Shown: positions 15,813 to 24,315, counted from the first letter of the stretch. The stretch is DNA of 64,000 nt from an uncultured Sphingomonadaceae bacterium (GCA_947488845.1 CANLBM010000018.1:1-64000), one strand, 5' to 3'. Made by a program: numbers and translations. The notes: generated by a model from the sequence alone, not told the origin.

Positions 15813-16220
15813 GTGTGGGCGATTGCCCAATGTTTCCCCCAGTTAGCCGAAATAATTCGGCAAAATTACTTTCACGCTGCTCATGGTGAGCAATGCAGTG
15901 ACGGTGATGTGATGAATATGATTGTGAATGTTACTTCTGCTGACCTTGATCGATACCGCAAAATCATTGCCGGTATTGAGGGCATGGACGACACGCAGAA
16001 GGAAGAGGCAATCCACGTCGTTTACAACATGATGCAATCCTTTGTCGATGCAGCATGGGGTGCGCATCCCGTTCAACTTGCTGTGCAAGAAATTGAGCAA
16101 AAACCTTCCCGAAATACGTGTGAATATGGTAGTGTTTTACCTCTTAATGAAGCCAATGAAACGCGCCCTTTAGAAGCGAGCGCGGACACAACAGAACCAG
16201 ATGAGGAACCCGCGCCATGA
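15813..16220 (+). CDS. Hypothetical protein preceding the recombinase
   Basis: A 135-residue acidic frame whose stop overlaps the recombinase start (ATGA at 16217). The GTG at 15813 follows AAGGGA; an internal ATG at 15912 (MNMIVNVTSADLDRY) is an alternative. The C-terminal third is rich in Glu, Pro and Thr and is probably disordered. It is likely co-transcribed and translationally coupled with the recombinase, so it could be a directionality factor or regulator, but no domain supports this. Confidence 0.55.
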   Translation: MWAIAQCFPQLAEIIRQNYFHAAHGEQCSDGDVMNMIVNVTSADLDRYRKIIAGIEGMDDTQKEEAIHVVYNMMQSFVDAAWGAHPVQLAVQEIEQKPSRNTCEYGSVLPLNEANETRPLEASADTTEPDEEPAP

Positions 16221-17854
16221 CGGAGGCAAAAACAAAAAAAGCAGTAATTTATTGCCGCGTCAGCTCGACCAAGCAAACCACGCATGGCAACGGTTTGGAC
16301 TCTCAAGAAACACGTTGCCGTGAATATGCGCGCTATCGCGGGCATGAAGTGGTGGAAGTGTTCTCCGATGATATTTCAGGGTCGGTCGAGGGACGCCCTG
16401 CCATGAAGGCGATGCTCAAATATCTACAGGCACGCAGAAACAGCAAGATCGTCGTGATTATCGACGATATCAGCCGTCTTGCTCGCGGTCTTGAAGCGCA
16501 TATCCGCCTGCGCAGCGCATTGGCGTCTGCGGGCGCGATACTGGAATCACCCTCAATTGAATTTGGTGAGGATTCAGACAGTCAGCTCGTCGAGAACTTG
16601 CTTGCCAGCGTATCGCAGCACCAGCGTCAGAAGAATGGCGAGCAAACCAAAAACCGTATGCGCTCGCGGATGCTCAACGGCTATTGGGTTTTTCAGGCTC
16701 CGCAGGGCTATCGTTTTGAACGCCAATCAGGCGGCGGAAAACGGCTTGTTCGCGATGAACCTCTGGCTTCGATTATTCAGGAAGCTCTTGAGGGTTTTGC
16801 CAGTGGCCGTTTCAGTTCTCGGGCGGAAGTGAAATATTTCCTAGAATCCAAACCGCTCTTCCCGACAGGGTGCCACGGCGTTGTTACAAACGAGCGAGTT
16901 GGCCAGCTTCTCAATCAGGTTCTTTTTGCAGGCCACATTGAATATCCCACATGGAATGTTCCCCTTCGCAAAGCCCAGCATGAGGGGCTTATCAGTCTTG
17001 AAACCTATCAGCGCATTCAGGAGCGATTGCAGGTCAAGCCATACGCTCCTGCCAGAAAAGACCTCCATGTAGATTTCCCCCTGCGCGGCTTTGTCGCCTG
17101 CGGGGACTGCAACGAAGCCATGACAGCTTGCTGGTCAAAGGGACGAAGCAGCCATTATCCCTACTACATTTGCCGTCAACGCGGTTGCCCTTCGAACAAA
17201 AAGTCAGTGGCAAGGGCGAAGGTGGAAGATGGTCTGCGCGATCTGGTCAGCGCACTCACTCCGTCACACACGCTTTTTGAATTGGCGTCGCAGATTTTCA
17301 GCGATCTTTGGGATGCCAAGCTTGGCGCAAGCAGGAACGAGAAATCGCATCTGCGCATCGAGGTAAGCAAAATCGAAAAGAGCCTTGCTCAGCTTCTTGA
17401 GCGGGTCATGGAGGCTGAAAGCACCACGGTTATCAAGGCTTACGAGGGCAAAATCGAAGCCCTTGAGCGCAAAAAGCTAATCCTGATGGAAAAAATTGAG
17501 AAATGCGGGACGCCTGCACGAGACTATCAGTCAAGTTTTCAAACCGCTCTTAAATTTCTGGCAAACCCTTGGAATCTTTGGGAAACTGGTCGGATAGAAG
17601 ACCGTAGGGCTATGATGAAACTGGTTTTCGGGGGTCGTGTTACCTATGACCGTAAAAGTGGTTTTCAAACCCCTGATATTTCGTTTCCGTTCAAGATGTT
17701 AGCAGGGCTTTCAAGCCCTGAAAAAGCAATGGTGCGCCCGGCAGGACTCGAACCTGCTGCCTCAAGATTAGAAGTCTCGCGCTCTATCCAGATGAGCTAC
17801 GGGCGCGTCATTTCCAAGCGCTTTAGCGTGCTTTTGACCGGCTGCAAACCGTGA
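16217..17854 (+). CDS. Large serine recombinase (integrase), tail altered by integration
   Basis: The 545-residue frame has the serine recombinase catalytic domain (YCRVSS with Ser-16 as likely nucleophile; DDISRLAR near residue 90), a recombinase domain, a zinc ribbon (CGDC near 295 and CRQRGC near 318) and a coiled-coil segment after 370. It should integrate and excise the element at tRNA-Arg. From residue 505 the frame is simply antisense tRNA-Arg (MVRPAGLEPAASRLEV...), sequence supplied by the host site. In the excised circle the frame would instead continue into positions 1-162. The genuine element-encoded part ends at about 17728. Confidence 0.9.
   Translation: MTEAKTKKAVIYCRVSSTKQTTHGNGLDSQETRCREYARYRGHEVVEVFSDDISGSVEGRPAMKAMLKYLQARRNSKIVVIIDDISRLARGLEAHIRLRSALASAGAILESPSIEFGEDSDSQLVENLLASVSQHQRQKNGEQTKNRMRSRMLNGYWVFQAPQGYRFERQSGGGKRLVRDEPLASIIQEALEGFASGRFSSRAEVKYFLESKPLFPTGCHGVVTNERVGQLLNQVLFAGHIEYPTWNVPLRKAQHEGLISLETYQRIQERLQVKPYAPARKDLHVDFPLRGFVACGDCNEAMTACWSKGRSSHYPYYICRQRGCPSNKKSVARAKVEDGLRDLVSALTPSHTLFELASQIFSDLWDAKLGASRNEKSHLRIEVSKIEKSLAQLLERVMEAESTTVIKAYEGKIEALERKKLILMEKIEKCGTPARDYQSSFQTALKFLANPWNLWETGRIEDRRAMMKLVFGGRVTYDRKSGFQTPDISFPFKMLAGLSSPEKAMVRPAGLEPAASRLEVSRSIQMSYGRVISKRFSVLLTGCKP
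17703..17720. repeat. Inverted repeat beside the right attachment site
   Basis: CAGGGCTT-TC-AAGCCCTG is a perfect 8-base inverted repeat eight bases before the ATGGTGCGCC core. Neither strand places a T-run after it, so it is unlikely to be a terminator. With the repeat at 11-28 it would flank the core in the circular form, as recombinase arm sites do. Confidence 0.45.
17729..17738. repeat. Right attachment-site core (attR) in the tRNA-Arg 3' end
   Basis: ATGGTGCGCC contains, on the minus strand, the encoded CCA, discriminator base and the first part of the 3' acceptor strand of tRNA-Arg. It is identical to positions 1-10. Integration here keeps the tRNA whole, because the element supplies the same bases. 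Confidence 0.65.
17730..17806 (-). tRNA. tRNA-Arg (anticodon TCT)
   Basis: The minus strand reads a complete cloverleaf starting GCGCCCGTAGCTCA, with anticodon loop CTTCTAA (anticodon TCT), T-loop GGTTCGAGTCC and acceptor CGGGCGC-A followed by encoded CCA. It decodes AGA/AGG arginine codons. Its 3' end is the insertion point of the mobile element, and the recombinase frame runs antisense across it. Confidence 0.95.
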
Positions 17855-17910
17855 TGTGCCTGCCGTGCCATAATTGTTGAATTGTTCTGCGCCGGAGCTA
17901 AGGTCCGCCG

Positions 17911-18642
17911 ATGAACGATAGTCCTGTTGTCCGCACTTCCGCCTCCAGCCAGACCGGCCACCGGTTCCGCTATTATGATTTCGTGATGGCGGCCTTTGTC
18001 ACTGTTTTGCTGCTGTCCAATGTCATCGGCGCGGCCAAACCGACCTTCATCATGATCAGCGGCGAACAGTGGATTTACGGCGCGGGCATATTATTCTTCC
18101 CGCTTGGCTATGTGATCGGTGACATTCTGACCGAGGTCTATGGCTATGCGCGGGCGAGGCGGGTCATCTGGGCCGGCTTTGCCGCGTTGCTGTTCATGGC
18201 TTTCATGAGCTGGGTAGTGGTGTCTTTGCCGCCGGCTGAGGGATGGGAAGGGCAGGCGGCTTACGAGAGCGTCTTCGGCCAGGTTCCGCGCATCGTCGCG
18301 GCATCGATTGTCGCCTTCTGGGCCGGTGAATTTGTGAACAGCTATGTGATGGCGCGGATGAAGGTCTGGACCCAGGGCAAGGCACTGTGGAGCCGCACGA
18401 TCGGCTCGACGGTCGTGGGGCAGGGCGTCGACAGCCTGATCTTCTATCCTCTGGCCTTCTGGGGAATATGGGAGCCTGCGGTGGTGTTTACCGTGATGGC
18501 GACCAACTGGTTGCTGAAGGTGCTGTGGGAGGCGGTGCTGACGCCGGTGACCTATCTGGTGGTCGGATGGCTCAAGCGGCGCGAGGGCGTCGATATCTAT
18601 GATGAAAATACCGACTTTACCCCGTTCAGCACGTCAACCTAG
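17911..18642 (+). CDS. yhhQ: Queuosine precursor transporter (YhhQ/VUT family)
   Basis: A 243-residue inner-membrane protein with about six hydrophobic helices. Family landmarks include FFPLGYVIGDILTEVYGY near residue 62-79 and the GQGVDSLIFYPLAF segment in the second half. Members import queuosine precursors (preQ0/preQ1) for tRNA modification. It is the first chromosomal gene beyond the tRNA-Arg site. It converges with the next minus-strand gene, the two stop codons sharing CTAG at 18639-18642. Confident on family; exact substrate inferred. Confidence 0.9.
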   Translation: MNDSPVVRTSASSQTGHRFRYYDFVMAAFVTVLLLSNVIGAAKPTFIMISGEQWIYGAGILFFPLGYVIGDILTEVYGYARARRVIWAGFAALLFMAFMSWVVVSLPPAEGWEGQAAYESVFGQVPRIVAASIVAFWAGEFVNSYVMARMKVWTQGKALWSRTIGSTVVGQGVDSLIFYPLAFWGIWEPAVVFTVMATNWLLKVLWEAVLTPVTYLVVGWLKRREGVDIYDENTDFTPFSTST

Positions 18643-19070
18643 GCAAGAATGGATTGCTTCTCGGCGTTGCGGGCAAAAAGATAAAATCCGACTGCAAAGA
18701 TCGGGATCAGGATCGGCATGATCCATTCGCTGCCGGTCAGGACGTCGGCATATCCCAGAAACAGAAGCAGGCCGCCAAACTGGATGAATACGGCGATCAT
18801 CGACAGCAGGAACATCCTTACCGCCAGACGTTTGCGGGCGAGCAGCAGGATCGAGCCGACAAATCCGGCGAACACGGCGACGGCAAAGGCGGACGTCAGC
18901 CAGACCGGTTGGTTGAGGAGGAGATTCTGCTGTTCCGGCCGGAGCGCTGCAAATGCTTCCGGGCTCATCATGAACTGCTGGAAATAGGCGGCAAGCCCCA
19001 TGGTGTTCCAGACAAGAGCAAGGATTCCGGCGATCCAGAACCCGGTTGGCGCTTTTCGTTTATCCATCAT
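18639..19070 (-). CDS. Four-helix membrane protein of unknown function
   Basis: About 143 residues with four hydrophobic segments (around 11-30, 61-78, 85-106 and 113-132). Between the first two lies a soluble loop rich in Gln/Pro. It looks like small inner-membrane proteins annotated only as hypothetical. The start is uncertain: ATG at 19082, 19070 and 19067 are all in frame; 19070 has slightly better spacing to upstream GGGAT. Confidence 0.7.
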   Translation of the reverse strand: MMDKRKAPTGFWIAGILALVWNTMGLAAYFQQFMMSPEAFAALRPEQQNLLLNQPVWLTSAFAVAVFAGFVGSILLLARKRLAVRMFLLSMIAVFIQFGGLLLFLGYADVLTGSEWIMPILIPIFAVGFYLFARNAEKQSILA

Positions 19071-19238
19071 GACCGATCCCATCCCCTGAAACTGTGGCGA
19101 GTTTGATATTTTGCCAGGGAAGTTTCAAGTCAAACCGGTCATTGAACGATTTTGTGAATAAGTATGGCAGGGTAAATCAATTTAACCGATCGGGTTTTTG
19201 CGCCTAACGAGCGCCTTTCAAGTCACAAGGAGTTAATA

Positions 19239-19790
19239 ATGATCGGTCGTAATATCCCCCAGGTTACCCTGAAAACCCGCGTTCGCGACGAAGCCGTCGA
19301 CGGCGAGAATCCTTTCCGCTGGCAGGACGTAAACACGGCGGACCTGTTTGCTGGCAAGCGCATTGCCGTATTTTCGTTGCCCGGCGCATTCACGCCGACC
19401 TGTTCGAACGAGCAGTGCCCCGCTTTCGAACGTCTCTATGATGAATTCAAGGCGCGCGGCGTCGACGAAGTCTATTGCATCTCGGTCAATGACGCCTTCG
19501 TAATGTACCAGTGGGGCAAGTCCCTCGGTCTCGAAAAGGTCAAATTGCTGCCAGACGGCTCGGGTGACTTTACCCGCCGCATGGGCATGTTGATCAAGAA
19601 AAACCACCTCGGCTTTGGCGATCGCAGCTGGCGCTATTCGATGATTGCCGATGATGGCGTCGTCAGCGCCTGGTTCGAAGAGCCGGGCATCAATGACGAC
19701 GGCGTCGACTCTGATCCCTATGTCGAATCGACCCCCGAGAAATTGCTGAACTGGCTGGATGACGACGCAGCGGCACGCAAAGCCGCCTGA
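19239..19790 (+). CDS. Peroxiredoxin (Prx5 type)
   Basis: This 183-residue thiol peroxidase reduces hydroperoxides in the cytoplasm. The peroxidatic cysteine lies in PGAFTPTCSNEQCP (near residue 55), the P-x3-T-x2-C signature of Prx5-type enzymes, with a second cysteine four residues on. AAGGAG precedes the ATG. A strong terminator follows, so it is probably a single-gene transcript. No glutaredoxin domain is fused. Confidence 0.92.
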   Translation: MIGRNIPQVTLKTRVRDEAVDGENPFRWQDVNTADLFAGKRIAVFSLPGAFTPTCSNEQCPAFERLYDEFKARGVDEVYCISVNDAFVMYQWGKSLGLEKVKLLPDGSGDFTRRMGMLIKKNHLGFGDRSWRYSMIADDGVVSAWFEEPGINDDGVDSDPYVESTPEKLLNWLDDDAAARKAA

Positions 19791-19814
19791 GCGCTTTCAG
19801 CTTATGCAAATGAG

Positions 19815-19846
19815 ACCGCGAGCAAGAAATTGCTCGCGGTTTTTTA
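19815..19846 (+). terminator. Rho-independent terminator after the peroxiredoxin gene
   Basis: CCGCGAGCAA-GAAA-TTGCTCGCGG followed by TTTTTT: a 10-base-pair stem with a GAAA tetraloop and a U-run. Confidence 0.95.
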
Positions 19847-19866
19847 TTGTGCGATAGCATCCGCTT

Positions 19867-20385
19867 ATGGAGCGTCTCAACAAACCCATCATCATGACGG
19901 CGCAAATGGGCCCGGCGGACTTTGCCTGGGCCGACAATATGCGCAGGCGCCATTTCCCGCCCGAGCGAAACCGGATCGGCGCCCATATAACCCTGTTTCA
20001 TCACCTGCCGCCGCAGGCGCTGGATGAGATTAAATCTGCTGTCGTCGCTCTGACCGGCAATCTGCCGAAGCCGGAGGCTAGCCTGTCCGGTCTGATCCAT
20101 CTTGGCAATGGCGTGGCCTATCGGCTGCACGCGCCCGAGCTGCTGGCTCTGCGAATGGAGCTGGCGGATCGCTTCGCCGGACTGCTGGTGGCGCAGGACC
20201 AGCAAACACCCCGCTTGCATATCACCGTCCAGAACAAGGTGAACCCCGGTGCAGCGCAATTGCTTTTCGAACAGCTATCCGATGAATTCGAACCACGTCC
20301 CTTCGTGATCCGCGGGATCGGCCTGCATTATTATATCGATGGCCTGTGGCAGGATATCGGCACATGGTCCTTCCGCGGGCGCTAG
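19867..20385 (+). CDS. 2'-5' RNA ligase family (2H phosphoesterase)
   Basis: A 172-residue protein with the two signature H-x-T motifs, HITLF (near residue 40) and HITVQN (near 118), that form the two-histidine active site. Bacterial members act on 2'-5' linked or cyclic-phosphate RNA ends, but the physiological substrate is unclear. Its end overlaps the convergent ferredoxin reductase gene by four bases. Confidence 0.85.
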   Translation: MERLNKPIIMTAQMGPADFAWADNMRRRHFPPERNRIGAHITLFHHLPPQALDEIKSAVVALTGNLPKPEASLSGLIHLGNGVAYRLHAPELLALRMELADRFAGLLVAQDQQTPRLHITVQNKVNPGAAQLLFEQLSDEFEPRPFVIRGIGLHYYIDGLWQDIGTWSFRGR

Positions 20386-21617
20386 TAGACTCCGACTTCC
20401 TTGATCGGAATCTCCGTATTGGCGAGCTCGTCCTTGTCCAGATTCAATCCTTCGACGACGGCTTTTCGGCCCTGCACATAATCCTTGGTGGCATTGACGC
20501 AATCGAGCGCCACGACCTTGCCGTCGCGATAATAGATTATCGAGAAACTGCGTGAATCCGGGTCGCCGCGGACGACATGGCTGTCATGGCCGGTCGACAG
20601 TCCGACAGTTTGCAACCGCAGGTCATATTGGTTCGACCAGAACCACGGCACGCTGTCATATTCGGCTTCCTCGCCGAGTATATCGAGCGCAACCACTTTC
20701 GCCTGATCATTGGCGTTCTGCACCGATTCGAGCCGGATCATCGCACCGTCGGCATAGGCATTGCTGTGTGCGGCGCAATCGCCGATCGCATAAATATCGT
20801 CGAGACTGGTCCGGCAGTGGGAATCGACGTCCACGCCATTGCCGGTCGCTGCGCCAGCCGCCACCAGCGGGCCGGTTTCGGGGATGATGCCGATGCCGAC
20901 CACGAACATGTCGGCCTCCAGCCCCCGTCCGTCGGCGAGCGTCACCGCAGTGGCAATTCCATCTTCGCCGGTTTCAAATCCGGCAACGGTTGCTTCCAAT
21001 TCGATGGTCACGCCCTGTCGGCGATGCTCCGCTTCATAAAATCGCGACAGGGGTTCGCCGGCTACACGCGATAAAACCCGATCAAGTGATTCGACGATCG
21101 TCACATGCTTGCCCAGTTTCGTGAGCACAGCGGCGGCTTCGAGTCCGATATAGCCGCCGCCGACCACAACAACTTTGTCAACGGTCGGCAAGGCCGCCAT
21201 GATCTTGTCGACGTCAGCGCGGGACCGGACGGCGTGAATATTGCGGGCCTGGCTTCCCGGACAATCGAGCATCCGCGGAGATCCGCCGGTGGCCCAGATC
21301 AGCTTGCCATAGCCTATTTCGTCATCGGAGGTGAGCATGACCTTTTTGGCGACCGGATCGAGTTTCGATACCCGGCGACCGGTCAGCAGGTCGATATCGC
21401 GTTCGCCCCAGAAACTTTCAGGTCGCAACAAGATGCGTTCGAACGGCTTTTCTCCGGCCAGATATTCTTTAGACAGGGGCGGTCGTTCGTAGGGCGGATA
21501 TTTCTCGTTTCCGACCAGGCCGATGGAGCCTTCAAATTTCTTCTGGCGCAACGCAATGGCCGCTTGTGCGCCTGCATGGCCAGCGCCGACAATCAAAATA
21601 TCGTAAAATGCTTTCAT
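20382..21617 (-). CDS. FAD-dependent ferredoxin/rubredoxin reductase
   Basis: The 411-residue flavoprotein has an FAD-binding GAGHAG near the N terminus (residues 10-15), a second NAD(P)H-binding GGGYIG near 152, and an IYAIGDCA motif near 280. The C-terminal reductase domain (NQYDLRLQTVG) matches BphA4/ThcD-type reductases. It would pass electrons from NADH to a ferredoxin feeding an oxygenase or cytochrome P450; none is adjacent, so the partner is unknown. Confidence 0.88.
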   Translation of the reverse strand: MKAFYDILIVGAGHAGAQAAIALRQKKFEGSIGLVGNEKYPPYERPPLSKEYLAGEKPFERILLRPESFWGERDIDLLTGRRVSKLDPVAKKVMLTSDDEIGYGKLIWATGGSPRMLDCPGSQARNIHAVRSRADVDKIMAALPTVDKVVVVGGGYIGLEAAAVLTKLGKHVTIVESLDRVLSRVAGEPLSRFYEAEHRRQGVTIELEATVAGFETGEDGIATAVTLADGRGLEADMFVVGIGIIPETGPLVAAGAATGNGVDVDSHCRTSLDDIYAIGDCAAHSNAYADGAMIRLESVQNANDQAKVVALDILGEEAEYDSVPWFWSNQYDLRLQTVGLSTGHDSHVVRGDPDSRSFSIIYYRDGKVVALDCVNATKDYVQGRKAVVEGLNLDKDELANTEIPIKEVGVY

Positions 21618-21794
21618 ACCGGCCCCTTGATGCCACTTACCCGCTTGGATGGCGCTGTTAGCGCGGATTGTATCGGCCGTGCAAGTTTTAGCGTATTTCT
21701 CGCTTCAGCTTGTTGACCGGACCGAACGCTGTGACTATAGCGCCGCCGTCCAGAGAGAGTTTCGTGGCGATTAAAACAATCGCCGGGACCTGAT

Positions 21795-21871
21795 GGCGGA
21801 GTAGCTCAGGTGGTTAGAGCAGTGGAATCATAATCCATGTGTCGGGGGTTCGAGTCCCTCCTCCGCTACCA
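21795..21871 (+). tRNA. tRNA-Met (anticodon CAT)
   Basis: GGCGGAGTAGCTCAG begins a full cloverleaf with anticodon loop ATCATAA (CAT), T-loop GGTTCGAGTCC and encoded CCA. The acceptor ends in a G-U pair. CAT could also be tRNA-Ile2 read after lysidine modification, but the body resembles the elongator tRNA-Met of alphaproteobacteria. Confidence 0.88.
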
Positions 21872-22004
21872 TTAAGATCGTCAGATAATTGCCATTTTGA
21901 TGTCTTCGCGCGCGCGTCGCCCGATCAGCAAATGTCGCCGGATATTGACCCTGGAACCCGCTGGCGTTAATTGCACTGCGCGGCGACCACGTTCCCGCCC
22001 CCGA

Positions 22005-22049
22005 AGGGGTTCAAGTCCGGGACGGCCCGGCGGCCTGACGGAGGTTGCC
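22005..22049 (+). promoter_or_regulatory. Possible guanidine-II (mini-ykkC) riboswitch leader
   Basis: The leader of the SMR gene has CCGGG-ACGG-CCCGG (22017-22030), exactly the stem with ACGR loop typical of guanidine-II elements, and a second ACGG (22038-22041) in an imperfect hairpin whose 3' side contains the ribosome-binding site GGAGG. Two ACGR loops directly before a guanidinium exporter gene fit the family, but the second stem is poor and the linker short. Confidence 0.35.
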
Positions 22050-22370
22050 ATGGCGTGGATCTTGCTCATATTTGCCGGTTTGTTTGAAATTGTCTGGGCG
22101 ACTGCGATGAAGCAGTCGCACGGGTTCTCCCGGCTCTGGCCGAGCATCATAACCGTGATCGGGATGATCGTCAGCTTTGGATTACTGGCCTGGGCGATGC
22201 GGACGTTGCCGCTCGGTACCGCCTATATGATCTGGACTGGTATCGGCGCGGTCGGAGCCTTTGTGATCGGAATGCTGTTCTTTGGAGAGTCGGTGAGCAT
22301 GATGAGAATTGCCGCAGCGCTGCTGATCGTCAGCGGACTGGTACTGATGAAACTTGCAACGCCGTCCTGA
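22050..22370 (+). CDS. sugE: SMR-family small exporter (SugE/Gdx type)
   Basis: The 106-residue protein has four membrane helices and starts MAWILLIFAGLFEIVWATAM, with the conserved glutamate (Glu-13) that binds the cation and proton. The WATAMKQSHGF phrase points to the Gdx/SugE subgroup, which exports guanidinium, rather than EmrE. ATG at 22050 follows GGAGG. A longer in-frame start upstream would translate the leader and is rejected. Confidence 0.88.
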   Translation: MAWILLIFAGLFEIVWATAMKQSHGFSRLWPSIITVIGMIVSFGLLAWAMRTLPLGTAYMIWTGIGAVGAFVIGMLFFGESVSMMRIAAALLIVSGLVLMKLATPS

Positions 22371-22536
22371 TTCAAGGTGTTTTCCTCTGTAGAAGCCGAG
22401 CGGTCGACGGCTTGCGCAAAGCAGCTATCACCGCCCAAAATAATTCTTCACCACTTTGGGCGGCAATAGGCCTTGCCTAGCGGCACAGGGCATCCCTATC
22501 TGCAATGGACAGAATCATCATCAGCGGGAATCGAAT

Positions 22537-23502
22537 ATGGCCGAAACACATCGCACGAAAATGCTCATCCTGGGCTCGGGGCCGGCCGGACTGTCGGCAG
22601 CCATTTACGGTGCCCGTGCCGGGCTGGAGCCGATCGTGGTTCAGGGCCTGCAGCCAGGTGGCCAGTTGACCATCACCACTGATGTTGAAAATTACCCCGG
22701 ATTTCGTGACGTTATCCAGGGGCCGTGGCTGATGGAAGAGATGCAGGCGCAGGCTGAAAAAGTCGGTACGCGGTTCATCTTTGATACGATTGTCGATGTC
22801 GATTTTTCCAAGCGTCCGTTCCGGATGACCGGGGATGGTGGCAATATTTATGAAGGCGATACATTGGTGATCGCAACCGGTGCTCAGGCGAAATGGCTCG
22901 GCCTGCCCGGCGAAGAAGAATTGTCAGGGAAGGGCGTTTCCGCCTGCGCAACCTGCGACGGATTCTTCTATCGCGGCAAGAAAGTCGCCGTGATCGGCGG
23001 CGGCAACACAGCTGTTGAAGAAGCGCTGTACATGACCAATCATAGCGATGATGTGACCCTGATCCATCGTCGTGACAGTCTGCGCGCGGAAAAGATCTTG
23101 CAGGACCGGCTGTTTGCCAATCCCAAGATTTCGGTGCTGTGGAATACGAATGTCGAGCGCTTTGTCGGGGGTGGTGAACCCGTCGGGCTTGTCGGGCTGG
23201 ATCTGGTTGACACGCAAAATGGTGACAAAAGCCATCTGGCTGTTGATGGTGCATTCGTTGCCATCGGACACGCGCCGGCAACGGAGATTTTCAAGGACCA
23301 TCTCGATCTGGTCGACGGCGGCTATATTCAGGTCCTGCCGGGTACGCCGAAAACCAAGATTCCGGGCCTGTTCGCCTGCGGTGACGTCATGGACCATGTC
23401 TATCGTCAGGCTGTAACCGCAGCCGGAACCGGCTGCATGGCGGCGCTTGATGCCGAGCGTTTCCTGGCAGAACAGGAATTTGAGCTGATCGCGGCCGAAT
23501 AA
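22537..23502 (+). CDS. trxB: Thioredoxin reductase
   Basis: The 321-residue flavoenzyme moves electrons from NADPH to thioredoxin. It has the FAD motif GSGPAGLSAA near residue 13, the redox-active CATC in SACATCDGFF near 135, the NADPH motif GGGNTAVEEA near 156 and a C-terminal GLFACGDV FAD motif. The ATG at 22537 gives the family's usual length. It converges with the hydrolase gene, whose stop begins at the next base. Confidence 0.95.
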   Translation: MAETHRTKMLILGSGPAGLSAAIYGARAGLEPIVVQGLQPGGQLTITTDVENYPGFRDVIQGPWLMEEMQAQAEKVGTRFIFDTIVDVDFSKRPFRMTGDGGNIYEGDTLVIATGAQAKWLGLPGEEELSGKGVSACATCDGFFYRGKKVAVIGGGNTAVEEALYMTNHSDDVTLIHRRDSLRAEKILQDRLFANPKISVLWNTNVERFVGGGEPVGLVGLDLVDTQNGDKSHLAVDGAFVAIGHAPATEIFKDHLDLVDGGYIQVLPGTPKTKIPGLFACGDVMDHVYRQAVTAAGTGCMAALDAERFLAEQEFELIAAE

Positions 23503-24315
23503 TCAGGCCCGGCGCAGCACCTCCAGCAGTTTCTCGGTAAGCCAGTCTTTGGCGGCTTGATCGGCAAAGCTGTGCGATGCGCTATCCAGCGTCTCGAGCG
23601 TGACGCTGGATTTTTGACGCAAGGTAGAAAAGTCCGCGCTTTTCCAGGCAGCCAGAAAGGCGCGCGCCGTGGTGTCGCGCTTTGCCAGCAATATCAGGCT
23701 ATTGCCATCAAGGCCGGACAGGGCGTCGCGCAACCGTAAGGAAAGCACACTATTCTCTTCTGATTTCGATGCCTGTTTCAGCCCCTTCAGAAGTTTTCTC
23801 AAGTCGATTTTTCCTGACAGCAGATCGATAATCGTGCGGGGGTTCTTGATCCGGTCCCAGTAGCGCGAACGGATCGCTGCGGTTGACGGCAGGGATTCCG
23901 GTTCACCGCTTGTTTCAATTATCCATGGATTGGCAAGCACATAGCCATCAATCCCTGCACCGGGCCCAAAGAGCGCCAGTGCCGTCGCTGCATCGCAATT
24001 GCCGAAGGCGATGACCTTGTTCACCCGGGGCTGTTGCTGCCGGAGAAATTTGGCAGCTGCCGCTATTTCGTCCGCGCTGGACAGGAATTCACGATTTTCA
24101 CCGCTACTCTCGCCAATTCCTCGCCGGTCGTAGCGGAGGACGGGAAATCCCTGTTCGGCAATCCGCAGAGCCAGTTGCGCCATGCCGCCATGGGCGCCGG
24201 CACGGATTTCGTTACCGCCGCTGACGATCAGCAATGCGGTTGCTTCGGTGCCGCTATCGAGACTGGCCGCGAGCATCTCGCTGTCGCAAGCAATCCGGTG
24301 AAAACTCCGCATCAT
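23503..24315 (-). CDS. Hydrolase 1, exosortase A system-associated
   Basis: A 270-residue alpha/beta-hydrolase-like protein of the XrtA locus. The nucleophile elbow reads FGNCDAAT, with cysteine where serine is usual, as in this subfamily; RYDRRGIGESSG precedes it. The role is unknown but it is always found with XrtA exopolysaccharide genes. The ATG at 24315 overlaps the upstream gene stop (ATGA). It is last in the four-gene minus-strand arm. Confidence 0.82.
   Translation of the reverse strand: MMRSFHRIACDSEMLAASLDSGTEATALLIVSGGNEIRAGAHGGMAQLALRIAEQGFPVLRYDRRGIGESSGENREFLSSADEIAAAAKFLRQQQPRVNKVIAFGNCDAATALALFGPGAGIDGYVLANPWIIETSGEPESLPSTAAIRSRYWDRIKNPRTIIDLLSGKIDLRKLLKGLKQASKSEENSVLSLRLRDALSGLDGNSLILLAKRDTTARAFLAAWKSADFSTLRQKSSVTLETLDSASHSFADQAAKDWLTEKLLEVLRRA

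Larger units (their letters stand above)
1..17738. mobile_element. Integrative mobilizable element inserted at tRNA-Arg(TCT)
   Basis: The segment carries a mobilization module (MobC, relaxase), a VirD4-like coupling protein, antirestriction and restriction genes, and a serine recombinase adjoining a tRNA-Arg gene. The 10-base sequence ATGGTGCGCC is found at 1-10 and at 17729-17738, where it covers the 3' end of the tRNA; these are read as the two attachment-site copies. No VirB/Tra mating-pair genes are visible, so the element should be mobilizable rather than self-transmissible. Position 1 is the window edge, so whether the left repeat extends further left cannot be seen; the left boundary is therefore inferred. 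Confidence 0.75.

Noticed and set aside
17703..17725. Terminator for the recombinase or the tRNA
   Set aside because: The stem is followed by A-residues on the plus strand and preceded, not followed, by the T-run on the minus strand.
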